Shown: positions 23,680 to 33,301 of the stretch, piece after piece
Layout of the letters: each line of letters opens with the position of its first letter
How positions within the stretch are numbered: the first letter of the stretch is position 1
Assembly (NCBI GenBank): GCA_003670925.1
Contig: QWQG01000254.1
Span: 1-64,000, forward strand
Source of the DNA: Planctomycetota bacterium
GTDB taxonomy: Bacteria; Planctomycetota; Planctomycetia; Planctomycetales; Planctomycetaceae
Reading direction: 5' to 3'
Length of the DNA: 64,000 nt
The notes under the pieces: model-generated
What the model saw: the letters and a program-made list of their open reading frames with translations, nothing else
Told to the model about the DNA's origin: nothing
The model's database searches: none
Translations under genes and position numbers: made by a program

Positions 23680-24384
23680 ATGGCGAAACGCGTGTTTGAT
23701 GTGATTGTTTCCGCGTTTGCCATCTTCCTGTTTTCCCCAGTCCTGCTCCTCGCGTACTTTGGTGTACGGCTGACAAGTTCTGGCCCTGCCATCTACTGCG
23801 CGCGGCGCGTTGGTCGCGGCGGCGAAGTCTTCACCATGCACAAGTTCCGGACCATGCATGCAGGATCCGGCACAGGGAGCGTCATCACTGGATCGAAAGA
23901 TTCGCGGGTGTTCCTTGTGGGGCGAATTCTCCGCGTGCTAAAGATCGATGAGCTTCCTCAGTTGTACGATATTCTGATTGGCAGAATGTCCATTGTGGGA
24001 CCACGCCCCGAAGATCCGAAGATCGTCGCCCAGTATTATTCAGCACAATCACGGGAGACGCTGAACGTTGCCCCCGGCCTGTCCAGTCCTGGGAGCATTC
24101 ATTACTACACCCACAGTCACCTTCACCTCGATGACAACGACCCGGAGCGATCGTACGTCGCCAAGTTGCTCCCTATTAAGCTGGCCATGGATTTGGTCTA
24201 TCTGCGCCACGCGTCGCTCTGGTATGACTTGACAATCATCTTTAAAACAGCTGTCACAATTCTGTTGATTGGACTTGGCAAACGGCAGTTTGCCGAACCG
24301 CCAGAAATCAGTGAGGCCCGAGACTTGATGGAGCACGCGGAGACACCACTGGTTTGCCTTACTTTGCCGCAGGAACAGTCATAA
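23680..24384 (+). CDS. Bacterial sugar transferase (polyprenyl-phosphate phosphosugar transferase)
   Basis: This membrane protein transfers a sugar-1-phosphate from a nucleotide sugar to undecaprenyl phosphate, starting exopolysaccharide or O-unit synthesis. The 234-aa form is the catalytic core alone: an N-terminal membrane helix (IVSAFAIFLFSPVLLLAYFG), the signature KFRTM, then RILRVLKIDELPQLYDILIG and MSIVGPRPEDP. A second hydrophobic segment lies near residue 190-205 (IFKTAVTILLIGL). No glycosyltransferases or polymer genes adjoin it, so the product is unknown. Its last 26 bases overlap the end of the convergent gene. Confidence 0.92.
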   Translation: MAKRVFDVIVSAFAIFLFSPVLLLAYFGVRLTSSGPAIYCARRVGRGGEVFTMHKFRTMHAGSGTGSVITGSKDSRVFLVGRILRVLKIDELPQLYDILIGRMSIVGPRPEDPKIVAQYYSAQSRETLNVAPGLSSPGSIHYYTHSHLHLDDNDPERSYVAKLLPIKLAMDLVYLRHASLWYDLTIIFKTAVTILLIGLGKRQFAEPPEISEARDLMEHAETPLVCLTLPQEQS

Positions 24385-25417
24385 CTCGCGGTTGTTTGTC
24401 AAAGTACCATTGCTTCGTCAGAGGATTTTGGACTGTCGGTTTCTGCGGCAGCGTAAACGTCGCCGGAATGATGCCGTCGTCAGTCACAATCTGAGTGTCC
24501 GCGGTACTGGCACGACCTCCGAAGAGTCGCACGAGGGGTTCGATGCGAGGATCCTGTTTGCTGCTGAATGAGCCCACGGTAACAATCGAACGATAATGAT
24601 CGTGAAACACCCACGCTTCGTAGTCCTTATCATAACCGTGCTTCGAGGCCGTCCGCAGAGCTTCCGCCAGCGCGATGGCTTCTTTCGCACAGTTATCAAG
24701 ATTTGAACCGAAATTCTGTTCGAACAGGGCCATGGCCTTCGTGGATGACTGGTTCCCGACCTGCATGACGCTGCCGCCGGCAAACGTGGCAACATGCAGC
24801 GTGTACTTGGCCTTATTCCCGAGCAATGTAAACGAGGCACCTTGATTCAGATCCACGACATCATCGTCCAATTTCTTGCTCTGGATTTCACCATTGTAAA
24901 TCGGGTTGATCGTCAGAATTGCTCCCCCGAATGGACTTGGCTGACCGGGCGTTTTTGCAAACAGTCCGCCCTTTTTTTCCTCGACGATCGAAGAATTGTA
25001 TTTCTTCTTAATCCACTTCAGAACCGTCTGTGCCTGGTCGTCGTCAATCGATTTGAAGTTTCCAGCAAGGACGCAGATTTCTCCCTGACGTGCGATCACA
25101 CGTCGCGCTGTATTTTGAATTGAATTTAAGCCGTCAAGATCATCCGTTTCCTCATCGACAGAATACGTGTATGCCGGAATGCCCTTCGTGCGAAGCTCAA
25201 ACACGATGGTGTCCGCTGCCTCCCATGCCGAAAGGCCATCGATGTGATTTTCACCTTTCACGTCGCTTAACGACGCCACCATGATCATCCACGGACCATG
25301 CTGATTCGTGAGGTGATAACGTTTGCCCTGAATCGCTTCAGTGCGACCGCAGTACGCAGTGCTGGAAACATTGAGCATGGCGAGAAACACAAGTGCAATT
25401 TTCGGGAAGGCGTTCAT
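24359..25417 (-). CDS. Secreted protein of unknown function
   Basis: The 352-aa product begins with a signal peptide (MNAFPKIALVFLAMLNVSSTAYC; the Cys may be a cleavage or lipidation point). The mature part has two similar-looking halves. Residues 40-140 contain PWMIMVASLSDVKGENH and LRTKGIPAYTYSVDEE, reminiscent of SPOR-like repeats that bind peptidoglycan. Residues 205-310 contain YTLHVATFAGGS and ALAEALRTASKHGYDKDYEAWVFHD. I infer a periplasmic or cell-envelope role. It is convergent with the sugar transferase and shares its last bases. Confidence 0.75.
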   Translation of the reverse strand: MNAFPKIALVFLAMLNVSSTAYCGRTEAIQGKRYHLTNQHGPWMIMVASLSDVKGENHIDGLSAWEAADTIVFELRTKGIPAYTYSVDEETDDLDGLNSIQNTARRVIARQGEICVLAGNFKSIDDDQAQTVLKWIKKKYNSSIVEEKKGGLFAKTPGQPSPFGGAILTINPIYNGEIQSKKLDDDVVDLNQGASFTLLGNKAKYTLHVATFAGGSVMQVGNQSSTKAMALFEQNFGSNLDNCAKEAIALAEALRTASKHGYDKDYEAWVFHDHYRSIVTVGSFSSKQDPRIEPLVRLFGGRASTADTQIVTDDGIIPATFTLPQKPTVQNPLTKQWYFDKQPRVMTVPAAK

Positions 25418-25711
25418 GCTGGTGGTCCTGCTTCCTTCATTAAACTGATAGTCGTAGTCGGCGAGCTCGATTTCAGGAGGCCGGAATCGATCCTGCTGAA
25501 ACGTGTGACGAGTATGCCATTTCCGACGTCACGTGCATAAGTCAGGTTTCGCAATTTGCAGCCATGCGACGTAACTGAGTTCCGCTAAGCCGCACCACAC
25601 CTGCAACTTCTGCCGAAGGATTTTGCTCCGTCGCCTTTTCTGCCCGAAAATGTCGCGTGGACATCGATGTCCAAGACGATGGAAGGGTGATTCGCAGGCC
25701 ACTTCAACCTT

Positions 25712-26449
25712 TCACGGTTGCAAATACACGGCCAGATCATCGACTGTCAGCCGTCCGTCGTGCAGGGCCGAAGCGATCAACAATCCGTCAAGACCCGCCT
25801 GCGCAGCGTCCGCCACGCATGCTGCTGAATCAACGCCACCACCTGAAATGATCCTGACATCCGGCGATAGGCGTCTGATATCCTGACACAACTGCAGAGT
25901 CGGAATACCGAGTCCGGTTCCCACTGCCGCCAGATCCAGAACGATGAGTTGACGAAAACCGCATTCGATCACAAATCGCGCCAAATCAATCGGTGATTTG
26001 CCTTGCCAGGCGGGATCACTGACAAGCAGTTGGCCATGCTTGAGATCGATGCTGAAAATCAATGACTCTGAATCATATTGTTTCGCAAATGTCTCCAACT
26101 GCCCCAGGTCCGGCATCGACTCCGACGACAGCACAACCTGACGCACGCCCATCTCAAGCAGAGTTTCAACGTTTTCGAACGTCTCCGCACCGGCATCCAC
26201 GATGAGTGCAACGCCCGTGCGAACCATCTCCGCAATGGTACAGCGATTGAGCTGCTGCCGTTCGATGGCATCCAGATCTGCCACGTAACAGACGGGACAC
26301 TGTAAACGCTCTTGGATCGCGCGCATCACTTCGGCAGGCTCAACACTTTCAGTCAGCCGACTTTGAATCGCTCGATAATGCTTGCGTTCCCCCGCCACAG
26401 CTCGCACAGCCATTCCGTTGCTGATATCGATCACGGGGATAATCTGCAT
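25712..26449 (-). CDS. HisA/HisF-like TIM-barrel protein
   Basis: The 245-aa protein is a beta/alpha barrel related to HisA. It starts with the family's IIPVIDISNGMAVRA and has VCYVADLDAIE, VALIVDAGAETFENVE and the phosphate-binding end VRIISGGGVDSAACV, then GLDGLLIASALHDGRL. HisA proper isomerises ProFAR in histidine synthesis, but no his genes adjoin. Methanogens and H4MPT-using bacteria carry HisA-like proteins linked to C1 cofactor synthesis; since this genome encodes a formylmethanofuran complex, that role is possible but unproven. A second, genuine hisA elsewhere in the genome would support it. Confidence 0.8.
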   Translation of the reverse strand: MQIIPVIDISNGMAVRAVAGERKHYRAIQSRLTESVEPAEVMRAIQERLQCPVCYVADLDAIERQQLNRCTIAEMVRTGVALIVDAGAETFENVETLLEMGVRQVVLSSESMPDLGQLETFAKQYDSESLIFSIDLKHGQLLVSDPAWQGKSPIDLARFVIECGFRQLIVLDLAAVGTGLGIPTLQLCQDIRRLSPDVRIISGGGVDSAACVADAAQAGLDGLLIASALHDGRLTVDDLAVYLQP

Positions 26450-26652
26450 GCGGGTGATAACTCACACATCCCTTTTGAACCATGTTTCCGCGTCTTCACG
26501 AAATCGAATATTTCGTTAATGAGCGACTGCATCACCACTGATTCCGTTGACTCAGGCACGCCCGCAGCAGTCGAGGTGGAGATTGAACATATCTCGATTT
26601 CGATGCACGTGGATTCTTTTTTATGGCCTTAAATATCGCTCTCAACTCATCA

Positions 26653-28665
26653 TCAATGACCACTGCCAGCAGCCGTTTCACTCGAATCTTCCGGCATGTC
26701 TGAGTGCATCCATTTCATCAACAATGGCGAGATGGCAAGGCAGATTAGTCCACAGACGCCGGCTGCAATCGCAATCTGTTTGAAGACGTCGCCATAAACA
26801 TGCACCGTTTCGAGGGGAATGGGAATCACATGCTCATCACCAGCATGTTCAACACCAGTAAACTGCGAAATGATGGCGGCGAGATACTGTGAAAATGCCG
26901 TGGCAAGAAACCACGCCCCCATGACGGTACTGACAAGCACCTTCGGAGACAGCTTTGTGATCATTGATAGACCGACGGGTGACAAACAAAGTTCCCCGGT
27001 TGTGTGCAGCACATAACCTAATACGAGCCAACTAGCGGCGACCATGCCGCGTGAATCTGACACTTTTGCCCCGTACCAAAACACGGCAAATCCAAGTCCC
27101 AATTGCAGCAGTCCAAGCGCGAACTTCACTGGTGTTGGAGGCTCAATGCCTCGGGCTCCGAGAAACGTCCAGAGCGACGTAAAGACGAGCCCGAAAATTA
27201 AAATACCGACGGCATTCACGGATTGGAACATACTGGCCGCAAGTTCTTGGCTGCGTGTGGCCACTCCCATTCCGACGTTATCTTTGGTGACGTTCCAGTC
27301 AATTTCAAATCCAAGGTTTGTTTTATTTTGTTTCATAGATCGTAGGTCGTTAAGTTGATTGAGCGTGAAAATGGAGTCCCCGTTGCTGTACCCGAGCTGT
27401 TCTTGGGTCGGCTGAATTTTGATGGTCTGGCCCACGTCTTCCACGGAAATTGTGCGCGCCTCGGACACGCGGTCCACATTGCGATCGGCAAAATTATTCA
27501 GGCTGCTACCCGCCTGTTCGAAGAACGCCCAGAACAGCATCGAAAAAAATGTCAGGGTGAATACGACGACCATACGATGACGAGCGATGGTGTCCAGCGC
27601 AAACGTCTTCAGGATGAGGTAACCAAAAGCAAGGATCCCTGTGAGGGTTAGCAACAAACCTGCTGGCTTGCTGATTTCTTCCAGAAACACTGCGGCAATC
27701 TTGGTGACAGTGCCACCTTGCTTGAATTCATCAATGGTCGAACTCGCAATGAATTGCACCGGCTGTTTATCAGACGTCAGCAGTGAAAAGCCTGATACGA
27801 AGTGCATTAGAATTGTGATCGCGACAAGAATGCCCATGAGCACAATTGCGATTGTCTTCAGGCTGACAGGTCGCTTTGCTGCTCCTGCGGTGTCAGGTAA
27901 TCCACCGCGTGCCAGCGCGGTAATTGAAATTATCCCGGCAATTGCGAGGCAGACAGCCACGAATGCATTCCACACGATTGCCGTCGAATTGTCAGGGCGG
28001 TAGTACAGCAACGCGAATACGGCCCCCATCGCACCGACACCAATCAAGCCTTGTGTGACTAGGTTCGGCATCACAAACACGGCCAGACCAATCAACATTC
28101 CAATCGTCGCTAGGCCAAAACCAAAGTGCCATCCATAAGTCTCACCGATATAGCCACACAGCAGGGGACTCATGGCCGCACCAAGATTCACGCCCATGTA
28201 GAAGATCGTGAATCCGCCATCGCGGCGATGACTTCCGGCGGTGTACAGCGTTCCGACAATGGTTGAAATATTCGGTTTGAAGAATCCATTTCCGACGATG
28301 AGTAAAGCCATCGCGAGGTAAAACGCATTGGGATTCTCCACTCCCATAATCAGATGCCCGGCAGCCATCAATAATCCGCCGATAATCACGGCGATCCGTT
28401 GCCCCAGGAGCCTGTCAGCCAGCAGTCCGCCAATAAATGGTGTCATGTAGACGAGGGCCGTGTATGCGCCGTAAACAGTGTAAGCTCGACTGTCGTTGTA
28501 CCCGAGAAACCCCTTCGTCATATAGAACACTAACAACGCACGCATGCCATAGTACGAAAAGCGTTCCCACATCTCGGCAAAAAACAATGTGAACAGGCCC
28601 GTTGGGTGACCAAAGAGCGTTGCTGAATTTCTTGCGGGATCGCCGACTACGGACGGTGAATTCAT
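26653..28665 (-). CDS. POT/PTR2-family proton-dependent oligopeptide transporter
   Basis: This inner-membrane symporter imports di- or tripeptides with protons. The 670-aa protein has the family ExxER signature in FAEMWERFSYYGMRALLVFY on helix 1. It also has the PTR2 motifs GGLLADRLLGQR and NGFFKPNISTIVGTLY, and FTIFYMGVNLGA. An extended soluble section (about 355-470, including PVQFIASSTIDEF and IQPTQEQLGYSNGD) sits between helices, as in longer bacterial POT proteins. The C-terminal helices end in a short acidic tail. ATG at 28665 (MNSPSVV) was chosen over an upstream frame. It stands alone. Confidence 0.93.
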   Translation of the reverse strand: MNSPSVVGDPARNSATLFGHPTGLFTLFFAEMWERFSYYGMRALLVFYMTKGFLGYNDSRAYTVYGAYTALVYMTPFIGGLLADRLLGQRIAVIIGGLLMAAGHLIMGVENPNAFYLAMALLIVGNGFFKPNISTIVGTLYTAGSHRRDGGFTIFYMGVNLGAAMSPLLCGYIGETYGWHFGFGLATIGMLIGLAVFVMPNLVTQGLIGVGAMGAVFALLYYRPDNSTAIVWNAFVAVCLAIAGIISITALARGGLPDTAGAAKRPVSLKTIAIVLMGILVAITILMHFVSGFSLLTSDKQPVQFIASSTIDEFKQGGTVTKIAAVFLEEISKPAGLLLTLTGILAFGYLILKTFALDTIARHRMVVVFTLTFFSMLFWAFFEQAGSSLNNFADRNVDRVSEARTISVEDVGQTIKIQPTQEQLGYSNGDSIFTLNQLNDLRSMKQNKTNLGFEIDWNVTKDNVGMGVATRSQELAASMFQSVNAVGILIFGLVFTSLWTFLGARGIEPPTPVKFALGLLQLGLGFAVFWYGAKVSDSRGMVAASWLVLGYVLHTTGELCLSPVGLSMITKLSPKVLVSTVMGAWFLATAFSQYLAAIISQFTGVEHAGDEHVIPIPLETVHVYGDVFKQIAIAAGVCGLICLAISPLLMKWMHSDMPEDSSETAAGSGH

Positions 28666-29013
28666 GGTGTGTCCTGGCTTGATTAACAAATTCCAAAATG
28701 AAAGAACGCAGCTTAGCTCTCCGACACGTTGCGCGACAACCACAGAGGCAAACTTAAATTCCCCGGAAGTCGGATTCCGAACAGGCGAAACCTGCGACTT
28801 GCCGTTTCACGGTGGCACAGGACAGCCGATTGAGTTACCTCGAACTGCTTTCCTTGAGTTCTGACACTCCGAAACATGGCTGTTTGCCGCGATATGGGTC
28901 TTGCATCCGGCATCACGAACCGGGATGATGACCGTGGCAATCATTTGCGAAAAATGAGCTTGCATGTGGTGAACGCCGTGCAGCGCAGAATTGATAACAC
29001 CTGAGAAAATGCT

Positions 29014-29556
29014 ATGAAAAAATGCCGACGTTGTACAAAACCGGCCACGCTGCATGTTACGGAAATCCGGGAAGGTGAAGCGGCCATCGTCCATTTATGC
29101 GATACGTGTGCGAAGGAATATCTGGAACAGCGGCCGGACGACACCCCGCCCACGATAGGCTCCGATCTGGCCTCAAAACTAGACGAACTGATCGGAGCCG
29201 TGCATTCGCCGGCAAGTTGTCCAAACTGTGGGATCTCATTCAACGAATTTCGCGACAGTGGACGTTTCGGCTGTTCACAAGACTATCCCGAATTTCTCGC
29301 CGAGCTGTTGCCGCTGCTAGAAAATATTCACGAAGGTGTGGAACACAAAGGTAAACGACCTCGAAGTACCGTCGTCGGAACTCAGGAACAGGGACAACTC
29401 ATTCAACTTCGCAACGCACAACGCAATGCAATCGAACAGGAAGACTACGAAACTGCTGCCCGTCTACGCGATGAAATCGTTGCGATTGAAAACGCCGTGC
29501 GTGAAGAAAAGCCTAAGAAAACTCGCAAAAAAAAGAAGCCTGCGGCGCCCGAGTAA
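29014..29556 (+). CDS. mcsA: McsA-like activator with UVR motif
   Basis: McsA activates the protein arginine kinase McsB and supports CtsR/ClpC stress control in Firmicutes. The 180-aa product has an N-terminal zinc knuckle pair (CRRC, then CDTC), a second pair (CPNC and, later, a lone Cys in FGCSQDYPEF) and a UVR motif near the C-terminus (RNAIEQEDYETAARLRDEI). The tail is extremely basic (KPKKTRKKKKPAAPE), unlike Bacillus McsA. mcsB follows 249 bases later on the same strand, supporting the pairing. No ctsR or clpC is in the window. Confidence 0.87.
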   Translation: MKKCRRCTKPATLHVTEIREGEAAIVHLCDTCAKEYLEQRPDDTPPTIGSDLASKLDELIGAVHSPASCPNCGISFNEFRDSGRFGCSQDYPEFLAELLPLLENIHEGVEHKGKRPRSTVVGTQEQGQLIQLRNAQRNAIEQEDYETAARLRDEIVAIENAVREEKPKKTRKKKKPAAPE

Positions 29557-29804
29557 GAATTGGTCGAAATCGAGCAATATCTGCTGCGGCAACGTTTGCC
29601 ATGCGCCGCACAGGAATGTGTATCCGACATCAGGACGCGCGGACGAAAGTCTGCAATTAACGGTCGCTCCCCAAACGGTGTTTCTTGTCTCACCCATGAA
29701 TCTCCCTACAATTTAGATTTGGCGTAGCGCAATTTGTCGAGCGTTCGCAATGCCTTCAAGGATACATTTCGTTGATTCCGGAACGCCCTGACAACTCATT
29801 TTGT

Positions 29805-30860
29805 ATGGCGGAACTCGCCCGCACGAGTGGCGAATGGCTGAGGGGTGACGGGCCGGAATCGGACATCGTTATCTCCAGTCGCGTCCGCCTCGCACGCAAC
29901 GTCGCCGGCTTCGCGTTTGTGACGCGTGCTTCCGCCGACGCCCGATTTCAGATTGTCCAAATTGTGAAGTCTGCCATACAGCACGAAATTCAAAATCGTC
30001 CTGTGCATCACGTGAATCTCGAATCGCTGTCAGCCTTAGATGGCCAGATGCTGATGGAACGCCAACTGATCAGTCGCGAACTTGCGCGGGGCGACGGTCC
30101 GCGAGCAGTTGCCATTAGTGAAGGTGAACGACATAGCGTCATGATCAATGAAGAGGATCACCTGCGAATTCAGGTGCTCCACAGCGGATTTGCACTGGAT
30201 GACTGCTGGATGGAATGCGATGCCCTCGACGATCAGATCGAAGAAGCGGTGCCTTTCGCATTTCACCCGCAACTGGGATATCTGACAGCTTGTCCAACAA
30301 ACGTTGGCACGGGTATTCGCGTCAGCGTCATGGTCCATCTTCCTGCTCTCCGCTTAACGCGGGAAATTCAAAAAGTGCACCAAGCAGCACAGAAGATTAA
30401 CTTGGCTGTGCGTGGTTTGTACGGGGAAGGCAGCCAAGCCATGGGTGACTTTTACCAGATTTCGAATCAAGTGACGCTCGGCAAATCCGAACAGCAATTG
30501 ATTACGGAAGTCAAAGAAGTCGTGTCCAACATCATTGGCTGGGAACGCCGGGTGCGTGACCTTCTCGTACGAGACAAACGCGCGGAACTCCACGATCAGG
30601 TCGCGCGGGCATTCGGCGTATTGACCAGTGCGCGGTCAATCAGCTCTGAAGAAACGATGCACCTATTGTCCAGCTTGCGCATGGGGATTCAGCAGGGACT
30701 GATTGACAATCTCGATCTGGCGACCGTCAATGAACTGTTTATTCACACGCAACCCGCGCATCTGCAAACGTTGCATGGTGAGCCCTTGGAAACCGCGGAA
30801 CGCAATAATGTGCGAGCAAACTACCTCAGGAAACGCCTGAATTCTTCTTCGTTGGGCTGA
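29805..30860 (+). CDS. mcsB: Protein arginine kinase
   Basis: McsB phosphorylates arginine residues to mark proteins for ClpCP degradation. The 351-aa protein belongs to the ATP:guanido phosphotransferase fold: IVISSRVRLARNVAGF, the nucleotide-binding section GDGPRAVAISEGERHSVMIN with EEDHLRIQVL, and the C-terminal LGYLTACPTNVGTGIRVSV. The start ATG at 29805 follows a TTG in the same frame. The C-terminal end (NNVRANYLRKRL) resembles the arginine-peptide binding site. Together with mcsA it forms a compact protein-quality module. Confidence 0.93.
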   Translation: MAELARTSGEWLRGDGPESDIVISSRVRLARNVAGFAFVTRASADARFQIVQIVKSAIQHEIQNRPVHHVNLESLSALDGQMLMERQLISRELARGDGPRAVAISEGERHSVMINEEDHLRIQVLHSGFALDDCWMECDALDDQIEEAVPFAFHPQLGYLTACPTNVGTGIRVSVMVHLPALRLTREIQKVHQAAQKINLAVRGLYGEGSQAMGDFYQISNQVTLGKSEQQLITEVKEVVSNIIGWERRVRDLLVRDKRAELHDQVARAFGVLTSARSISSEETMHLLSSLRMGIQQGLIDNLDLATVNELFIHTQPAHLQTLHGEPLETAERNNVRANYLRKRLNSSSLG

Positions 30861-30963
30861 ACTGTGCCTGCGTTCGGTTTAGCCAACGCAGAACTCCCAG
30901 CCGCAGTTTGCCCCATGCAGCATGTGCAAATTGAGGAGGCAGCCTCAATGCCATCGGCGTAAA

Positions 30964-30997
30964 AAAATCCGGCGCATCATCAATCGCGCCGGATTTT
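30964..30997. terminator. Bidirectional terminator between mcsB and ferredoxin
   Basis: Perfect 12-bp arms (aaaatccggcgc / gcgccggatttt) enclose a 10-base loop, with A- and T-runs on both sides. It lies between the convergent mcsB and ferredoxin genes and can terminate both. Confidence 0.85.
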
Positions 30998-31023
30998 AAA
31001 TTTGTGAGCAGACAGCAGACAGC

Positions 31024-31329
31024 TTAGCGCTTCGGGGCTGTGCAATTTCCGTCAGTCTCAGCCATGGACGTTTTTTGCTCCGTGATCACCGGGCATTGCG
31101 ACGCCATTTCCGCATTCAACGCGGTGTAGTCGGACCATTGCGCTGGCAGGTTATCTTCGTGGAAAATCGCAGCAACCGGACATTCGGGAACACACGCTTC
31201 GCAGTCGATGCATTCCTCCGGATGGATAAACAGGATAGCTTCACCTTCGTAGAAGCATTCAACCGGGCAAACAACAACGCAGTCCGTGTATTTGCAGTTG
31301 AAGCACGGCTCAGCAACAACATGAGTCAT
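31024..31329 (-). CDS. Seven-iron ferredoxin (FdxA type)
   Basis: This small electron carrier of 101 aa binds two Fe-S clusters. Cys9, Cys17 and Cys21 (C-x7-C-x3-CP) suit the [3Fe-4S] site, with an extra Cys12. Cys40, Cys43, Cys46 and Cys50 form a standard CxxCxxCxxxCP [4Fe-4S] motif. The C-terminal 40 residues extend past the core, as in FdxA ferredoxins. It could serve the formylmethanofuran enzyme elsewhere in the window, though nothing ties them together physically. The gene stands alone. Confidence 0.93.
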   Translation of the reverse strand: MTHVVAEPCFNCKYTDCVVVCPVECFYEGEAILFIHPEECIDCEACVPECPVAAIFHEDNLPAQWSDYTALNAEMASQCPVITEQKTSMAETDGNCTAPKR

Positions 31330-32031
31330 GAGACACCCTTTCAGGCCAGTTGATCTGGCGATCTATTCTTCAAAATCGAAATAATTTAAGACACGTGGAA
31401 AACAAAACTTTGTTGAAACAGAATCCTTGTCCATTCAGCGTGACAAAATCCAGACTCCTGTGCCGCACACGTCAAAACATACACTCTCAGCAGCTTGCCG
31501 TCGAACCTTGTTAGCAAGTTCGGCGATTTATGACATTCTTTGCAGCTTTTTCTAGACTGGTTACGCCGGGAAAACAAGACGCTCTAAATTGAGACCGAGT
31601 CTCGACAATCTTCAGCAGAATTTGCCGGTCTAACAACCCCGACAAGACGCAGCAGGAGTCCGTCTTTCTCAAAAGTCACAGAGTCATGACCGTGAGATTT
31701 CGCTCATCATTCCGTCAATGTCTATCTCTCGAGAAAGTATTTGGAAAGACGTTGCGCTCGATTCGGGGGTTTAGTGGACATCGAATCTTGGTTTTTGTTG
31801 AGATTTTGCAGTTTTAATGGATACGAAACTTTAATAATAGCGTTTTTCAGTCAATGTAAAGTGCACCATGCGCGCGACGAGCGTTCAGAAAAGGATTGAC
31901 GGTCGCTGAATTCGCAAGAATTCCGCTCCGCCCTTCGTGATTTCAGAAAGACTCTGAATTCCTGCGAATTTAGCGACACGCTTTTCGAATTCAGTGACGG
32001 ATTTGATGACAGTTTTTTGTAAGTTGAAATC
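31330..32031. promoter_or_regulatory. Long intergenic region upstream of ferredoxin and the ECF sigma gene
   Basis: This 700-base AT-rich gap holds divergent promoters for the ferredoxin and the sigma factor. Apart from the palindromic element at 31902-31977 I see no gene. Several A/T-rich tracts near 31790-31860 could be promoter elements. Confidence 0.5.
31902..31977. repeat. Dispersed palindrome, family with gaattcgcaagaattc arm, copy 1
   Basis: A 22-bp left arm (gtcgctgaattcgcaagaat...) and a 22-bp right arm match as inverted repeats with two mismatches around a 32-base centre. A second member of the family lies at 50980-51044, so this is a mobile or dispersed element. Confidence 0.75.
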
Positions 32032-32622
32032 GTGCCACTCACCGACCACGACCAAAAATTATTGACTGACCTGCTGAATACGGAAAGTGGGGCGTGGAAA
32101 TTGTTTGTCGATCGGTACACGCCACTCGTCGTGCAGGTCATCCAACACACAGCACATTCCCACAGCTTGAAGCTCAACGCCGACGACGCCGAAGACCTGT
32201 GTGCGGATACGATGACTGAACTGCTGGTGCGCGACATGGCGGCATTGCGAAGTTTCCGTGGGCGTTGTTCGCTGGCAACTTATCTAGGCGTAATTACTCG
32301 CCGCATTGTTGTTCGCAGGTTGGCTGAACATCGTTTTTCGTCCGCATTGGGACATGTCAACGCCCATCACGCCGCAGTTGATTTTGCCTCCACGGATAAC
32401 AGTTCCGTGCAGCAACTTGAGCATCGAGATCAGGTTGAATCGTTGCTGTCAAAGCTGCCTCAAGAACCCCGACAACTTGCCAAGTGGCTCTTTCTGGACG
32501 AACTGTCCTACCTCGAAATTTCTCAGAGACTTGCAAAGCCCCTCAATTCCATCGGACCGCTCGTGTCTCGCTTGCGATCCCTGCTGCAACGCTGTGATAG
32601 TTTCCCGCTCGCAAAAAAATAA
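32032..32622 (+). CDS. ECF-type RNA polymerase sigma factor
   Basis: The 196-aa protein has region 2 (AWKLFVDRYTPLVVQVIQH; DDAEDLCADTMTELL; SFRGRCSLATYLGVITRR) and region 4 (LLSKLPQEPRQLAKWLFLDEL, YLEISQRLAKPLNSIGPLVSRL). The start is GTG at 32032. No anti-sigma gene follows, which is common in planctomycetes, where ECF factors may be regulated by kinases or C-terminal domains. It has no such extension. The target genes cannot be deduced. Confidence 0.88.
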   Translation: MPLTDHDQKLLTDLLNTESGAWKLFVDRYTPLVVQVIQHTAHSHSLKLNADDAEDLCADTMTELLVRDMAALRSFRGRCSLATYLGVITRRIVVRRLAEHRFSSALGHVNAHHAAVDFASTDNSSVQQLEHRDQVESLLSKLPQEPRQLAKWLFLDELSYLEISQRLAKPLNSIGPLVSRLRSLLQRCDSFPLAKK

Positions 32623-33301
32623 CACGCTCCGTGTGCGGCAAGTTTTGATGAACAATGAGTTCAAGATTTTCCCATGTTGCATTTACGGCACTCTACTTGC
32701 CGTAGGGATTGTGCGACTTGGATGGATGGTAGGGGCTGCCGCTCTTCGAATTGAGTGCAGACGAGCTTCCTAAGTCAAGCGTCAGATCCTGTTTCTGCGG
32801 TTCGCACGGCTGCGTTGACGTTTCACAACATGAACGTGTTGTCAAGATTCAACGCATCGAACGCTTTGCGCAGAGCGAAGACACGCGACAGCCCGAGCGA
32901 CAGCACGCAGCATCCATAATTTCCGCAACTCCTTGCTGGTGCATCGTTTACAAGAATTTTCAACAAATTCTTCTGCCGCAAGTTGCGACGTGGCCCGAAA
33001 ATCGCATTTCCATCTCCCAGTCAAGCAACAAGTCCTGACTCGAGTTGTTGCAAACCCAAGCATTTGATTTTCCCCGTGTTGTAGGACGACGCAGGGATAG
33101 ACCTGAGCTTGGTTCTCAACATGAGGACCAAACTGAGATTGCGGCTTGGGACATCGGCCGTGGCAATCTGATGACTTGTCATCATGCAGGTGCCGGTTGA
33201 ACCGTGGTGAATTTCTCGACTCACCACGTGGCGGAAATTAAAATTTTTTCCGCTCGTTAAAATCTCTTCTCTCTCCAACAATAAATTCGAAAGAAAAAAA
33301 C
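32623..33301. other. Intergenic region after the sigma gene
   Basis: In these roughly 680 bases I found no convincing gene on either strand and no RNA gene. The last 60 bases, before the pilin-like start, are AT-rich and may hold its promoter. Confidence 0.45.

Noticed and set aside
31330-33301. tRNA or small RNA genes in the long gaps around the sigma gene
   Set aside because: No cloverleaf with a GGTTCRANNCC T-arm or CCA end was seen, and no compact GC-rich fold other than the listed palindrome.
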